Shown: positions 32,708 through 41,604 of the stretch, piece by piece
How the letters are laid out: each line of letters begins with the position of its first letter
How positions within the stretch are numbered: position 1 is the first letter of the stretch
From: Nitrospirota bacterium
GTDB taxonomy: Bacteria > Nitrospirota > Thermodesulfovibrionia > Thermodesulfovibrionales > UBA6898
Length of the DNA: 47,781 nt
Assembly: GCA_003252075.1 (NCBI GenBank)
Contig: QKDO01000115.1
Coordinates: 1-47,781 of the forward strand
Direction of reading: 5' to 3'
Notes under the pieces: generated by a model
What the model was told of the DNA's origin: nothing
Databases searched by the model: none
The model's input: the letters and a program-made list of their open reading frames with translations, nothing else
Translations under genes and position numbers: made by a program

Positions 32708-33803
32708 TGGACTGAGCCAGTTCTATCCTATAACTGTCCTTTGCCAGAAGCTTCTCTTCCAAGGGGTTGCTGATAAAGGAGACTTCCACAAGCACAGAGG
32801 GCATTTGAGCACCGAACAGAACGTAAAAAAGCGCCTGTTTTACTCCGAGATCAACAATGTGACTATAGTTCTTGTTCAGTCCGCTGACCATGTTCTGCTG
32901 CAGAAAGTTTGCAAGTTTCAGTGATTCATCACGCTTGTTGTCACGTTTCAGATCACTGAGCATAATGTCGAGCACATCCCGGCCTTCGTTCATCTTTTTC
33001 ATCTTCTTCAGGGATATCGCATTTTCACGCGCAGCAACCTTCATCGCCTCCTCATCGCTCGTCCAGTTCAGGAGATAGGTCTCAACACCCTTGGCATCTC
33101 TTCGCGGGCTTGCATTTGCATGAATGGAAATGAAAAGATCTGCACTCTTACTGTTCGCTATGGCAGTTCTCTGTTCGAGAGGAATGAACACATCAGTTTC
33201 CCTGGTGAGATGCACCTCAAGATTCTGATCCTGGGCAAGAATCTTTTTCAATTTCAAAGCTATGTCCAGTACAACATCTTTCTCGTAAAGATTTCTCGGG
33301 CCAACTGCTCCCGGATCATTCCCCCCATGCCCTGGATCAAGAACGATTCTTTTTTTAAGCGCCGCCACCTGCTTCCGGCCGTAAATATCGATTACAAGTC
33401 TATCAGGATCTTCCATCGTAAAGACCCTGTAATTGTTCATCTTGTCAAAGTCCAGAACAATGCGAACGGTATTTTCAGAAAACTGTCCTGCCCTGACATT
33501 TCTGAGCATACCGTTTCCGACAGAGATGGTCTTCTGAAGGTCATTTTTCAATACGCTGTCCTTGAGGTCAACATAGAGCCTGTCAGGCCGAGAAAGACGG
33601 TTTTGCCTATAATCAGCAAGGTCTGAAAGGCCTATAACAACGCGGGTGTACTCGGGGTAAGACCAGTAGCGGATATCGGTGACTTCAATCTTTTCTGCAG
33701 CGTCAACTGGGCGCAAAGGAAAGAGAATTACACTGGCAATGAACAAGAACGTCACTGCCTCCAGAAGTGTCTTCATCCCCTTAACATATAGATGTTTCTT
33801 CAT
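32625..33803 (-). CDS. amiC: N-acetylmuramoyl-L-alanine amidase with AMIN domain
   Basis: 392 residues. Signal peptide (to about residue 36, PVDA), AMIN domain (about 37-145), then an Amidase_3 Zn domain with DPGHGGNDPGAVG, YEKD, SIHANAS and the catalytic glutamate VEVSFISN. It cuts the bond between MurNAc and L-Ala of peptidoglycan in the periplasm. It begins 10 bases after the NifU-like gene ends; start could also be ATG 33776. Confidence 0.92.
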   Translation of the reverse strand: MKKHLYVKGMKTLLEAVTFLFIASVILFPLRPVDAAEKIEVTDIRYWSYPEYTRVVIGLSDLADYRQNRLSRPDRLYVDLKDSVLKNDLQKTISVGNGMLRNVRAGQFSENTVRIVLDFDKMNNYRVFTMEDPDRLVIDIYGRKQVAALKKRIVLDPGHGGNDPGAVGPRNLYEKDVVLDIALKLKKILAQDQNLEVHLTRETDVFIPLEQRTAIANSKSADLFISIHANASPRRDAKGVETYLLNWTSDEEAMKVAARENAISLKKMKKMNEGRDVLDIMLSDLKRDNKRDESLKLANFLQQNMVSGLNKNYSHIVDLGVKQALFYVLFGAQMPSVLVEVSFISNPLEEKLLAKDSYRIELAQSIAFGVSKYMSASPEGQTVAKNGRNIAP

Positions 33804-33813
33804 GCCCGTATTA

Positions 33814-34035
33814 CTAAACCGCCTGAACGGCCTTGATTTCCGGGATCTCCTTCTTTATGCTTGATTCAACAAGATTTTTCATGGTAAGTTTTGACATGGG
33901 ACAGGTCCCGCATGCTCCCATAAGCTTTACGTAGACTACGTTGTCCTTTACATCAATGAGTTCAATATCTCCGCCTTCCGATTTAAGGCTTATCCTCACT
34001 CTATCAAGCACTTTTTCAACATTTTTACGAAGCAT
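33814..34035 (-). CDS. NifU-like C-terminal domain protein (Fe-S scaffold/carrier)
   Basis: 73 residues: a single NifU_C domain with the cysteine pair in GACGTCPMS (C-x2-C) that binds a bridging 4Fe-4S cluster in the dimer. Promoter TTGAAT-17-TAATAT and tandem AAGGAG elements lie upstream. It heads the putative cell-wall operon, although its function in Fe-S supply has no obvious link to the neighbours. Confidence 0.9.
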   Translation of the reverse strand: MLRKNVEKVLDRVRISLKSEGGDIELIDVKDNVVYVKLMGACGTCPMSKLTMKNLVESSIKKEIPEIKAVQAV

Positions 34036-34055
34036 TTATACTCCTTACTCCTTAA

Positions 34056-34084
34056 ATATTAGTCAAGCAAGACAAAATATTCAA
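34056..34084 (-). promoter_or_regulatory. Promoter of the NifU-amidase-Dpp operon
   Basis: Minus strand TTGAAT (34084-34079), 17-base spacer, TAATAT (34061-34056), then a duplicated Shine-Dalgarno (AAGGAGTAAGGAG) before ATG 34035. The rest of the 127-base gap after the radical SAM gene shows nothing else firm. Confidence 0.6.
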
Positions 34085-34162
34085 GTATTTTCTTATGGTT
34101 AGCAGCTTTCCCTCATATTATTATGAGATTATTTTTTTCTGGATGTTCATGAGTCAGTCAGG

Positions 34163-35413
34163 TTATATACTCAATCGGGTATAATTTACACCTTTTTGTG
34201 TTCCCTCAATCCTGAAAATCTCGTCTTCAGCAATAAATTCCCTGAGCTGATCATTATTGATTCGGTTAAAGAAAAGTGGCCGTATCATGCTTTTTTCATC
34301 CGCATTTCCCACAAGGAAGCGGTAAAGAAAAGGATCCCCCAGTATTATGCGAGTGATGGCGAGATTCCTATAAAGGCGTATGTAGGTGTTTATGTTCACC
34401 TTATCAGGCTGGAGGCGCCTGAAAAAGTCGAGGCACCATTTCAAAAGGTCCTTGTCTTCGTAAGGAAAACCGGTGAGAAAATCTACAACGATCTTAATTC
34501 CATTACTCCTGGCATTAAAGATGACCTTTTCTGTGTCATTCCAATAGAGAGGACATTTCTTAAAAGAATCGACCGTGAGGGTCACGAGATAGACGCCAGT
34601 CGCTTTCATAACCCTGAAGAGTTTCTGGCTAAAATTCCCGGGTTTCATGTAAGCCACCCACCTGATTGCCATCCCTGACTGTTTCAGGGCTGTGCAGAAA
34701 GAAAGTGAGTGGTCCAAATCCTCGTTGAACTCAGGGTCACAGAGGTGAAACTGTTTAAAGCCTCTTTCCACGAATTCTCTGATGTCCTCCACGACGTTTA
34801 GCGGATTTTTGAACGCAACAGGCGAGTTTGCTTCAATGCAGTAGACGCAAGAAGAGCTGCACCCCTTATGGGTCTCAAAGCCTGCTATGCCGCCTTCCTG
34901 ATAATATCTCGCATAGTCTATTCCTGTGCTGCATCTCGGAGAAGGGGAATAGGGCTCGTAATATCCCCTTATAATGCGTTCAGTCTTCTCCCCTCTCTGC
35001 AATTGCAACAGCACACTATTGATTACATTCTCTGCAGGCCCAGCAATGCCATAGTCTGCGCCAAGATATTCCAGAAGACCATCGGCGTCCGCCGTCAATG
35101 CAGCTCCACCTATGATCACTCTTATTCCATACCTTTTTTTGAGGTGCACTATTATTTGTCTGATGCTATCAAGATAGAACTCATTGTCGGCAAAGAGAAC
35201 GCTATCAATATTTCGGATCGAAATACCAGCAATTTCCGGATTCATCTCACCGGTCACCCTATCAATATCTGAATATATGTGATCAGAAAAACAGAGATCG
35301 AGTATTCGCACTGAATGTCCTGCCTGTTCGAGATTTGCCGCAAGAAATTCCAGACCAATCGGGGGAGCAGGTGGTGTACGGAACTGGTTTGGATTTATGA
35401 GCAAAACCTTCAT
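34163..35413 (-). CDS. B12-binding domain radical SAM protein
   Basis: 416 residues. Starts with a cobalamin-binding Rossmann fold (MKVLLINPN, IRVIIGGAALTADADGL; no DxHxxG motif is seen) then a radical SAM TIM barrel with the C-x3-C-x2-C motif in GCSSSCVYC near residue 190. It could catalyse methylation or ring chemistry on an unknown substrate; the last 80 residues vary. A 49-base gap separates it from nrdJ, and a 14-codon reading frame overlaps its start. Confidence 0.82.
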   Translation of the reverse strand: MKVLLINPNQFRTPPAPPIGLEFLAANLEQAGHSVRILDLCFSDHIYSDIDRVTGEMNPEIAGISIRNIDSVLFADNEFYLDSIRQIIVHLKKRYGIRVIIGGAALTADADGLLEYLGADYGIAGPAENVINSVLLQLQRGEKTERIIRGYYEPYSPSPRCSTGIDYARYYQEGGIAGFETHKGCSSSCVYCIEANSPVAFKNPLNVVEDIREFVERGFKQFHLCDPEFNEDLDHSLSFCTALKQSGMAIRWVAYMKPGNFSQKLFRVMKATGVYLVTLTVDSFKKCPLYWNDTEKVIFNARSNGIKIVVDFLTGFPYEDKDLLKWCLDFFRRLQPDKVNINTYIRLYRNLAITRIILGDPFLYRFLVGNADEKSMIRPLFFNRINNDQLREFIAEDEIFRIEGTQKGVNYTRLSI

Positions 35414-35462
35414 CTCTTACACATTACCTGAGGGGAATTGATATAGTCATACATCTCGGGAA

Positions 35463-37175
35463 TCAGTCTGCATCCTGAAATCGAAGAAGTACGCCCTTCT
35501 TACGGGAGCCGTACCTGAACACGGTCACCCCCTTACAGCCTTTTTCATAAGCATATCGATAGGCATCGGCAATATCGTCTTTTTTTGCACTGCGAGGCAT
35601 ATTGATAGTCTTTGAAACGGCATTATCCGTATACTTCTGAAATGCTGCCTGCATTTCAATGTGGTCCCTGTAAGGTATTTCGAGCGCAGTCCGGTAGATG
35701 CTACGCACACTGCGGGGAACCTCTTTGAGAGCCCTGAGCGTTCCGTTCCTTTCTACTTTATTTTTCAGATCATCGGAGTAAAAACCCATCGCCCTGGCTT
35801 TATCAAAAAAGCCGCCATTAATCTCTGACAATTCAGTACCCATAACCAGTCTCTTATGTGCAAGAGAGAAGAGCGGCTCTATGCCGCTCGAGCATCCGGC
35901 AATAATCGAAAGCGTGCCGGTAGGTGCGATTGTCGTTGTCGTTGCATTTCTGACACGGGGCATTCCATGGGTATCGTAGATCGAGCCGCGGAAGTTAGGG
36001 AACACACCTCGCTCCCGGGCAAGAACTTCTGAACACTCTCTAGCCCTACTGCCAAAGAACTGCATGACCTTTTCCGCGAGACGGAAAGATCGCCTGCTGT
36101 TGTACGGCAGTCCCAGAGAAATCAGCAGATCGGCCCATCCCATAATACCGAGACCGATTTTCCGATTTCCCTTATGCATGCGTTCGATGTCAGGCAAGGG
36201 ATAGGTAGTAGCATCAATTGCGTCATCAAGAAAGCGTACGGCAGTCATGATATCCCGCGAAAGGGTCTCGTAATCAATACGGGTCTTATCCTCCGTAATT
36301 AATCGATATTTGGCTAGATTGAGTGATCCTAGCACGCATGCTTCGTAAGGCAAGAGCGGCTGCTCACCGCAGGGGTTTGTTGATTCAATCGTGCCAAGGT
36401 GAGGCGTCGGGTTGAAACGATTCATGACATCTATGAAAATTATCCCAGGGTCACCCGTTTCCCAGGCGCTCTCTACCATTTCGTTGAAAACAGTTTTCGC
36501 CTCCGCTCTGGTAGTGACACGCTTTGTCCTGGGGTTAATCAGTTCATATGTCTCATCATGGTATAGTGCCTGCATGAAGACATCAGTGACCGCGACGGAA
36601 ATGTTGAAGTTCTCAAGTGCGCCCGTGTCCCTCTTTGCTCTGATAAAGTCGAGTATATCGGGGTGATCGATCCTCAGAATTCCCATATTCGCACCCCGTC
36701 GTGCTCCTCCCTGCCTGATCACTTCCGTGGCAGTATTAAACACCTTCATAAAAGATACGGGACCGCTTGCAGCGCCTCCCGTTGAATGCACAACATCAAA
36801 GCAGGGCCTCAGGCGCGAAAATGAAAAGCCTGTTCCGCCCCCGCTCTGGAGTATCAGCGCAGCGTTTTTAAGGGAATCGAAGATGCTGCTCATGGAGTCC
36901 TCGACCGGCAGGACAAAACACGCAGCGAGTTGCGCCATGGGTTTTCCCGCATTCATCATTGCCGGAGAATTAGGAAGGAACCTGAGATCTTCCATCATGG
37001 CATAGAACCTTTCCTCCCATAACGCAGCTTCGCCTCCATAGTGCCGTTCAGCTGCAGCTACATGAGCCGCAACTCGCCTGAAAAGTCCTTCCGGAGTCTC
37101 TTTTGTATTGCCTGCCTCATCCCTGAGCAGATACCGCCTGCTCAGCACTGCACGCGCATTATGGCTGAGCTCCAT
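35463..37175 (-). CDS. nrdJ: Adenosylcobalamin-dependent (class II) ribonucleotide reductase
   Basis: 570 residues. Reduces ribonucleotides using AdoCbl. Key parts: N-terminal FLPNSPAMMNAG, substrate cysteine in LAACFVLP, GGGTGFSFSRLRP, the NPCGEQ loop with the radical cysteine and glutamate, and APTGTLS phosphate-binding. The C terminus ends KKGVLLRFQDAD with no cysteine pair, whereas many class II enzymes carry a C-terminal C-x-x-C or similar pair for re-reduction. It may use another reductant. The small desulforedoxin-like gene upstream (26 bases) is probably co-transcribed. Confidence 0.92.
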   Translation of the reverse strand: MELSHNARAVLSRRYLLRDEAGNTKETPEGLFRRVAAHVAAAERHYGGEAALWEERFYAMMEDLRFLPNSPAMMNAGKPMAQLAACFVLPVEDSMSSIFDSLKNAALILQSGGGTGFSFSRLRPCFDVVHSTGGAASGPVSFMKVFNTATEVIRQGGARRGANMGILRIDHPDILDFIRAKRDTGALENFNISVAVTDVFMQALYHDETYELINPRTKRVTTRAEAKTVFNEMVESAWETGDPGIIFIDVMNRFNPTPHLGTIESTNPCGEQPLLPYEACVLGSLNLAKYRLITEDKTRIDYETLSRDIMTAVRFLDDAIDATTYPLPDIERMHKGNRKIGLGIMGWADLLISLGLPYNSRRSFRLAEKVMQFFGSRARECSEVLARERGVFPNFRGSIYDTHGMPRVRNATTTTIAPTGTLSIIAGCSSGIEPLFSLAHKRLVMGTELSEINGGFFDKARAMGFYSDDLKNKVERNGTLRALKEVPRSVRSIYRTALEIPYRDHIEMQAAFQKYTDNAVSKTINMPRSAKKDDIADAYRYAYEKGCKGVTVFRYGSRKKGVLLRFQDAD

Positions 37176-37201
37176 ACCCTTTTCTATCTCTTGGTGCGGC
37201 G

Positions 37202-37450
37202 TTATCGCAAAGCTTTCCTGGCCTTCTGGACAGTAGCTTTCCCGGTTGTTTTCTTGCCGGTTTGTTTTGCCGCAGTTTTTTTCTTTGCGGCGATCTTTTC
37301 TTTCGGTTTTTTTGCCGATTTGTTGTTACGTCGGTTCATAGCAATACCGCAACAGTAGATCGGACTCAGATTGCTCATGCCTTCACTGTTCACCGTTACT
37401 TCCGTACCGCAGACCTCACAGTCATAGACAACCGTTTTCTTCGCCGTCAT
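37202..37450 (-). CDS. Desulforedoxin-like protein with lysine-rich histone-H1-like tail
   Basis: 82 residues. Residues 8-38 have the desulforedoxin cysteine pattern: YDCEVCG (C11, C14) and YCCGIAM (C33, C34), a site for Fe or Zn. Residues 44-82 contain 14 lysines and two arginines among 39 positions, with AKKP/TGKKTTGKA motifs like histone H1 C-terminal tails or bacterial AlgP-type proteins. A GGAGGA Shine-Dalgarno precedes ATG 37450. Binding to DNA or RNA is inferred from charge alone. Confidence 0.7.
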   Translation of the reverse strand: MTAKKTVVYDCEVCGTEVTVNSEGMSNLSPIYCCGIAMNRRNNKSAKKPKEKIAAKKKTAAKQTGKKTTGKATVQKARKALR

Positions 37451-37692
37451 ACAGTCCTCCTTCAATATTGTGCATGGTTTCATCTTAATCAAGATGCCGG
37501 TAAAGGGCAAGAAAAAATGATCGATGATGACGGGAACAGCCGATTCTTCCACTCCGTCAGAAACTTCTATTTTAGAGCATTAGCGCGATGATGAGCGAAT
37601 GATTCGGCAGCAATGCCTTTTTTTTCTCAGGGCGGCTTCTTTGAGCACTGCTATCCCTCGCTTCAAAATAATGGAGCATCATAAAAAAGCAG

Positions 37693-38652
37693 TTATTGAC
37701 GTATGGTAACTGATGCATTGTCCCATAAACCCTTCAGCCATTCGTTATACTTCTCTTCCCTCTTCTGTTCATATACCTTTTCACGGATCTGTTCTTTTAC
37801 CGCCTCAAGGGGGGCATAGCTGGCTCCGGTACGTTTCGCAACCGTGAGAATATAAGCCCCATCTTTTGTCCAGACAGGCTCACTCACTTCGCCTTCCTTC
37901 AGAGAAAATATTTTCTTGTCAAGTGCCGGTATCAGCATGCCTCGTTCAAACTCCCCCAGTACCGCCTCTCTTTTTTTAAGTGATTCATCCGTGTACTGCA
38001 TCGCCAGTTTGTCAAACGATACACCCTTTCTTATATCGGAATAAATCCGGAGTGACTTGATCTTGAGATCCGTGATCTCCGTTAACGATGCGTTGTCATT
38101 GAGCCGCAGATAGATTGCCTTCACCAGAACTTTTTCGGGACTCTTCTGAAACAGCTCCAGATTGTTCTCGTAGAAGTGCTGTACGTCTCCGGCACCAAAC
38201 ACCACTTTAGCATTGACTTCCTTATCGATAATTTTCAGTAATATAATGTCATTCTTCATACGTTGCCGGTAGTTCGCCAGACTCATCCCTTCATCAGCAA
38301 GCATTCTTTCCATATCCTGCGGCAAGATGCCTCTCTGTTTCATAATGTCATCAATGCTCCGCGAGATCTCATCTTCCGTTGCATCAATGCCCGCCTTTAC
38401 AGCCTCTAAGAGAATAAGTTTCTCTTCTATCAGTCGATTCAGGTAGTGTTCATTTACTGTCTCAGGAGTAGCGGTTCCATTTTTTTGTGCCGCAAATTTG
38501 TTATAGTCAGAAAGCGTTATGGCATTGTTATTTACCGTTGCCAGCACTCTGTCTACGGTGAGGCCTGACGATTCCCCTTTCATCAGACTGAGCACAGTTG
38601 CTATGGCCAGCACTGTCCACAAGAGCGGCAATAAATGCCTCATGAGCTTCAT
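37693..38652 (-). CDS. SurA/PpiD-like periplasmic chaperone-peptidyl-prolyl isomerase
   Basis: 319 residues. N-terminal hydrophobic segment (signal or anchor), SurA-N-type helical domain with VATVNNNAITLSDY, and a parvulin-like domain (about 175-290) with VLGEFERGMLIPALDKKIFSLKEGEVSEPVWTKDGAYI pattern in part. It assists folding of outer membrane proteins. ATG overlaps the HIT gene stop by 4 bases (ATGA). The 242-base gap after it (37451-37692) has no supported gene. Confidence 0.85.
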   Translation of the reverse strand: MKLMRHLLPLLWTVLAIATVLSLMKGESSGLTVDRVLATVNNNAITLSDYNKFAAQKNGTATPETVNEHYLNRLIEEKLILLEAVKAGIDATEDEISRSIDDIMKQRGILPQDMERMLADEGMSLANYRQRMKNDIILLKIIDKEVNAKVVFGAGDVQHFYENNLELFQKSPEKVLVKAIYLRLNDNASLTEITDLKIKSLRIYSDIRKGVSFDKLAMQYTDESLKKREAVLGEFERGMLIPALDKKIFSLKEGEVSEPVWTKDGAYILTVAKRTGASYAPLEAVKEQIREKVYEQKREEKYNEWLKGLWDNASVTIRQ

Positions 38653-39146
38653 ATTGGAGAATGGCTCCGAAAAATCTCAGCAAGCAGATCATACGTCCTA
38701 GTTACATGTTCTGGAATGACCCTTGTTTCACCAATCACAGTGATAAAACTGGCATCGCCTGCCCATCGGGGAACGATATGCAGGTGCATATGTTCACCCA
38801 GCCCGGCCCCTGCGACCTTACCGAAATTTATCCCAGTATTAAACCCTTCCGGCATCATAGACGACTGAAGACAGTCGAGGCAATACCGAGTGGTCTTGAT
38901 GAAATCTAGCAGACCCTCGTCAGAGAGCTTATTCATGTCAGCAACATGGTCATTGGGTAACACCATAAGATGTCCATTGTTATAGGGAAACGGGTTCATG
39001 ATGACGAAGGTATGAGAACTTCTGTGCAACAGCAGATTTTCCCGGTCACGGTTGTCATGAAGCTTTTCACAAAAGACACAGGCAGAGGTATGCTTTCGTG
39101 GAGATTTGATATATTCCATCCGCCATGGCGCCCACAGAATGTCCAT
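38649..39146 (-). CDS. HIT family nucleotide hydrolase/phosphorylase
   Basis: 165 residues. Starts with LWAPWRMEYI and CVFC, and carries the histidine triad in GEHMHLHIVPRW. Closest in layout to bacterial Ap4A phosphorylase-like HIT proteins of anaerobes. Role: hydrolysis or transfer on nucleotidyl substrates. Coupled to the SurA-like gene by overlap. Confidence 0.9.
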   Translation of the reverse strand: MDILWAPWRMEYIKSPRKHTSACVFCEKLHDNRDRENLLLHRSSHTFVIMNPFPYNNGHLMVLPNDHVADMNKLSDEGLLDFIKTTRYCLDCLQSSMMPEGFNTGINFGKVAGAGLGEHMHLHIVPRWAGDASFITVIGETRVIPEHVTRTYDLLAEIFRSHSPI

Positions 39147-39185
39147 CTTAAACTCCCGTAATACCCAGGTGCTTCATGAAGGGGT

Positions 39186-39887
39186 TCATCCGGACGTTAT
39201 GGGGGCAATTCTCGCCATAACTTTTTGCGCATCAGCCCATGTCAGAATTTTGTCCTTGGGATTTCTCAACAAGTATGCAGGGTGAAAGGTCGGCATGAGC
39301 GGTATGCCTCTATAGTCGAGAAAACGACCTCTTGCTGATGTAATCCTAAGGTTTGGCCTCTCCATAAGCGCCTGTAACGCTATCCTTCCGAGGGTCATGA
39401 TAATCTGTGGTCGGATGATCTGTATCTGTTTTTCGATGAATTTCCTGCATGTGGAGAGCTCATCCTCTTCAGGATCACGATTCATGGGAGGCCTGCACTT
39501 GATAATGTTTGCGATATAGACATCTTCCCTCTTCATGCCCATTTTTATAATGAGACGCGTCAGGAGCATTCCTGCATCTCCGACGAAAGGGAGTCCCTGA
39601 AGGTCTTCTTCCTTACCAGGGGCCTCACCGATAAACATCAACCTGGCATAAGGATTACCTGCACCGAAAACAAGGTTAGCCCGGTGTTTTGCGAGTTTGC
39701 ACCTTTGGCAGTCACCGATATGCACTCTCAGTTCTTCAAGCAGGGATTTCCTGTTAACACCTCGTGCCTCGGCATGGGCATCGGACATGAGATTGTTTAT
39801 GGCCTGGAGTGATATCGGCAGGGCATCGAAACCGAGTGCCTGATAATAGGCAAGAAGGCGCTTAATATCTCCTGTATCAACACTCAT
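39186..39887 (-). CDS. Uracil-DNA glycosylase, family 4 (Fe-S)
   Basis: 233 residues. A first cysteine pair (C-x2-C in CQRCKLAKHR) plus a later cysteine pair (IIKCRPP, STCRKF) for the 4Fe-4S cluster; GEAPGKEED and the C-terminal HPAYLLRNP are the family 4/5 motifs. Removes uracil from DNA. ATG 39887, after nadK stop 39893, is preferred over ATG 39908 because the former has a GGGGGAA run upstream. Confidence 0.9.
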   Translation of the reverse strand: MSVDTGDIKRLLAYYQALGFDALPISLQAINNLMSDAHAEARGVNRKSLLEELRVHIGDCQRCKLAKHRANLVFGAGNPYARLMFIGEAPGKEEDLQGLPFVGDAGMLLTRLIIKMGMKREDVYIANIIKCRPPMNRDPEEDELSTCRKFIEKQIQIIRPQIIMTLGRIALQALMERPNLRITSARGRFLDYRGIPLMPTFHPAYLLRNPKDKILTWADAQKVMARIAPITSG

Positions 39888-39892
39888 GACGT

Positions 39893-40744
39893 CTATCGTT
39901 CCCCCCATTTCAGCTTTGTTCGAAGGACGTCAAAATAGCCCCTGTCCACATGTACAAGGAGTTTTGCCTTGTGTTCGGCCTTGCAAATCTCGATCACGTC
40001 ATCCGGTTTCAGAGAGCATCCTGTCTGACCATCCAGCGTGAGAAACACGTCTTCACTGAGGGATTTCAACCGTATCTCAATCGTCATCTGGTCGGGCAGC
40101 ACAATAGGCCGGTTGGTCAGCGTGTGCGAACAAATCGGGGTCAAAACAATGCTTTCGAGAGTCGGATATAATATCGGTCCACCGGCAGAAAGCGAATAGG
40201 CCGTTGAACCGGTGGGCGTTGATATGATCAAACCGTCAGCCTTGAATGTTGTGACATAGGTCTTGTCGATAAAAGTCTCCAGATCGATAATGCGCGCGAG
40301 GGCACCCTTGGTTATCACGGCATCGTTCAGCACTAGATAGTCGGCGATAGTTTTGCCTCCGCGGCTTATCTTTGCCTTAAGCATCAAGCGTTCTTCAACC
40401 GTGCATCTTCCTGAAAGCATCTTTTCGACCGCACGGTAGATATTTTCTATGCTGACCTCGGTCAGAAATCCGAGACTCCCCAAGTTTATGCCCAGGACCG
40501 GTATTCCCTTTTCCGCCACAAGACGGTTTACACTGAGCATGGTTCCATCGCCGCCGAGAACGAGCACAGCCTCCACCCGTAACGGGATTTCCGCCCGCTC
40601 ATATCCCTTGATGCCCAATAATGAGGCAGTTTCAATGTCGACAAAGACCTCGCAACCCTTCTGACGCAGCCATGGTATGAGGTGGTGAAGGATATCTCGG
40701 GGCTCTTCTCTGTTAAGCTTACATATTATGCCAATATTTTTCAT
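39893..40744 (-). CDS. nadK: NAD kinase
   Basis: 283 residues. Phosphorylates NAD to NADP. GGDGTML and NLGSLGFLTE, plus NDAVITK and PTGSTAYSLSAGGPI motifs, are all present. ATG 40744 has GAAGGGAT upstream and overlaps the tsaE 3' end by 26 bases. Confidence 0.95.
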   Translation of the reverse strand: MKNIGIICKLNREEPRDILHHLIPWLRQKGCEVFVDIETASLLGIKGYERAEIPLRVEAVLVLGGDGTMLSVNRLVAEKGIPVLGINLGSLGFLTEVSIENIYRAVEKMLSGRCTVEERLMLKAKISRGGKTIADYLVLNDAVITKGALARIIDLETFIDKTYVTTFKADGLIISTPTGSTAYSLSAGGPILYPTLESIVLTPICSHTLTNRPIVLPDQMTIEIRLKSLSEDVFLTLDGQTGCSLKPDDVIEICKAEHKAKLLVHVDRGYFDVLRTKLKWGER

Positions 40745-41162
40745 CGATCCCTTCAATCGAAATTACCCGTTCGTCATCATGGAGATGCTCAATCCGTATG
40801 ATTACGGAATCGTCAGGCAGTTCATCTCCCGCATGCTCAGGCCATTCAATTACCGTTACGGCATCGCTCCCGATGGCGTCCCATATGCCGGTGCTTTCAA
40901 GATCGTAGCTGCCGTCTATTCGATAAAGATCAATATGCAGCAATCGCGGTGAACTTTCATATTCCGTAATTATGGTAAAGCTCGGGCTTACCACAAATTC
41001 TGCCGGGATGCCTAACGCACGGGCAATCCCCTTGACCAGGGTAGTTTTTCCTGCTCCCAGGTCTCCATATAGCTTGACAATCATGCCTCCAGAGAGCATT
41101 TGCCCGACACGAAAGCCAACAGTCTCGGTTTCAGCCGGGCTTCTGCTGCGCAGCTTCGCCAA
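40719..41162 (-). CDS. tsaE: tRNA threonylcarbamoyladenosine synthesis ATPase TsaE
   Basis: 147 residues. P-loop GDLGAGKTT, SPSF and HIDLYRI, VIEWPE motifs. Partner of TsaB/TsaD in t6A formation. Begins with TTG 41162 after an AGGGGG run and overlaps the CBS gene by 32 bases. Confidence 0.93.
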   Translation of the reverse strand: MAKLRSRSPAETETVGFRVGQMLSGGMIVKLYGDLGAGKTTLVKGIARALGIPAEFVVSPSFTIITEYESSPRLLHIDLYRIDGSYDLESTGIWDAIGSDAVTVIEWPEHAGDELPDDSVIIRIEHLHDDERVISIEGIDEKYWHNM

Positions 41163-41604
41163 ACATCCCCCTGATGATGTCGATCTTGCCGATGATTCCT
41201 ACGATATGGCCTGCATCAAGCACAGGAATGAGATGTACCCCCTTTTCGAACATTAAAGAAGAAATGTCCTGCAAGGTAGCATCAGGAGCAACAGTCACAA
41301 CGGTTCGTGAGCAAATTTCGGAAACTGTGGACGCAGATATTCTTCGGATCTCTTCCTCCACCCGTTCTGTGCTGCCGAGCGGGACAAAGGCATCGAAAAT
41401 CCTCACGACCGTGGGAATATGGAGCCTGCTGTTCTTTCTTACGAGATCGTTCTCCGTAACTATACCGACAATCTTTTTTTGGCTGTTAAGTACAGGAGCT
41501 CCGCTTATTCTTTTTTCAATAAAAATCCTGCCTAATGCTTCGACTGTCATATCCTCCTGCACTGTAATGACGTCCGTTGTCATGATATCTCTGGCTTTTA
41601 GCAT
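41131..41604 (-). CDS. CBS-domain pair protein
   Basis: 157 residues made of two CBS domains (about 1-60 and 90-150) with MTTDVITVQED at the start and VIPVLDAGHIVGIIGKIDI at the end. Such proteins bind adenosine nucleotides. ATG 41604 with GAGGG upstream is preferred over ATG 41661. Confidence 0.88.
   Translation of the reverse strand: MLKARDIMTTDVITVQEDMTVEALGRIFIEKRISGAPVLNSQKKIVGIVTENDLVRKNSRLHIPTVVRIFDAFVPLGSTERVEEEIRRISASTVSEICSRTVVTVAPDATLQDISSLMFEKGVHLIPVLDAGHIVGIIGKIDIIRGMFGEAAQQKPG

Noticed and set aside
34112-34127. CTCATA-TTAT-TATGAG hairpin followed by T run
   Set aside because: It could terminate plus-strand transcription, but no plus-strand gene exists nearby; the stem is AT-rich and 6 bp.
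35463-35520. A frameshift near the end of nrdJ that would add a cysteine-containing tail
   Set aside because: The other frame does contain two cysteines and ends at the next gene, but the in-frame end (GVLLRF) looks natural, so no shift is needed.
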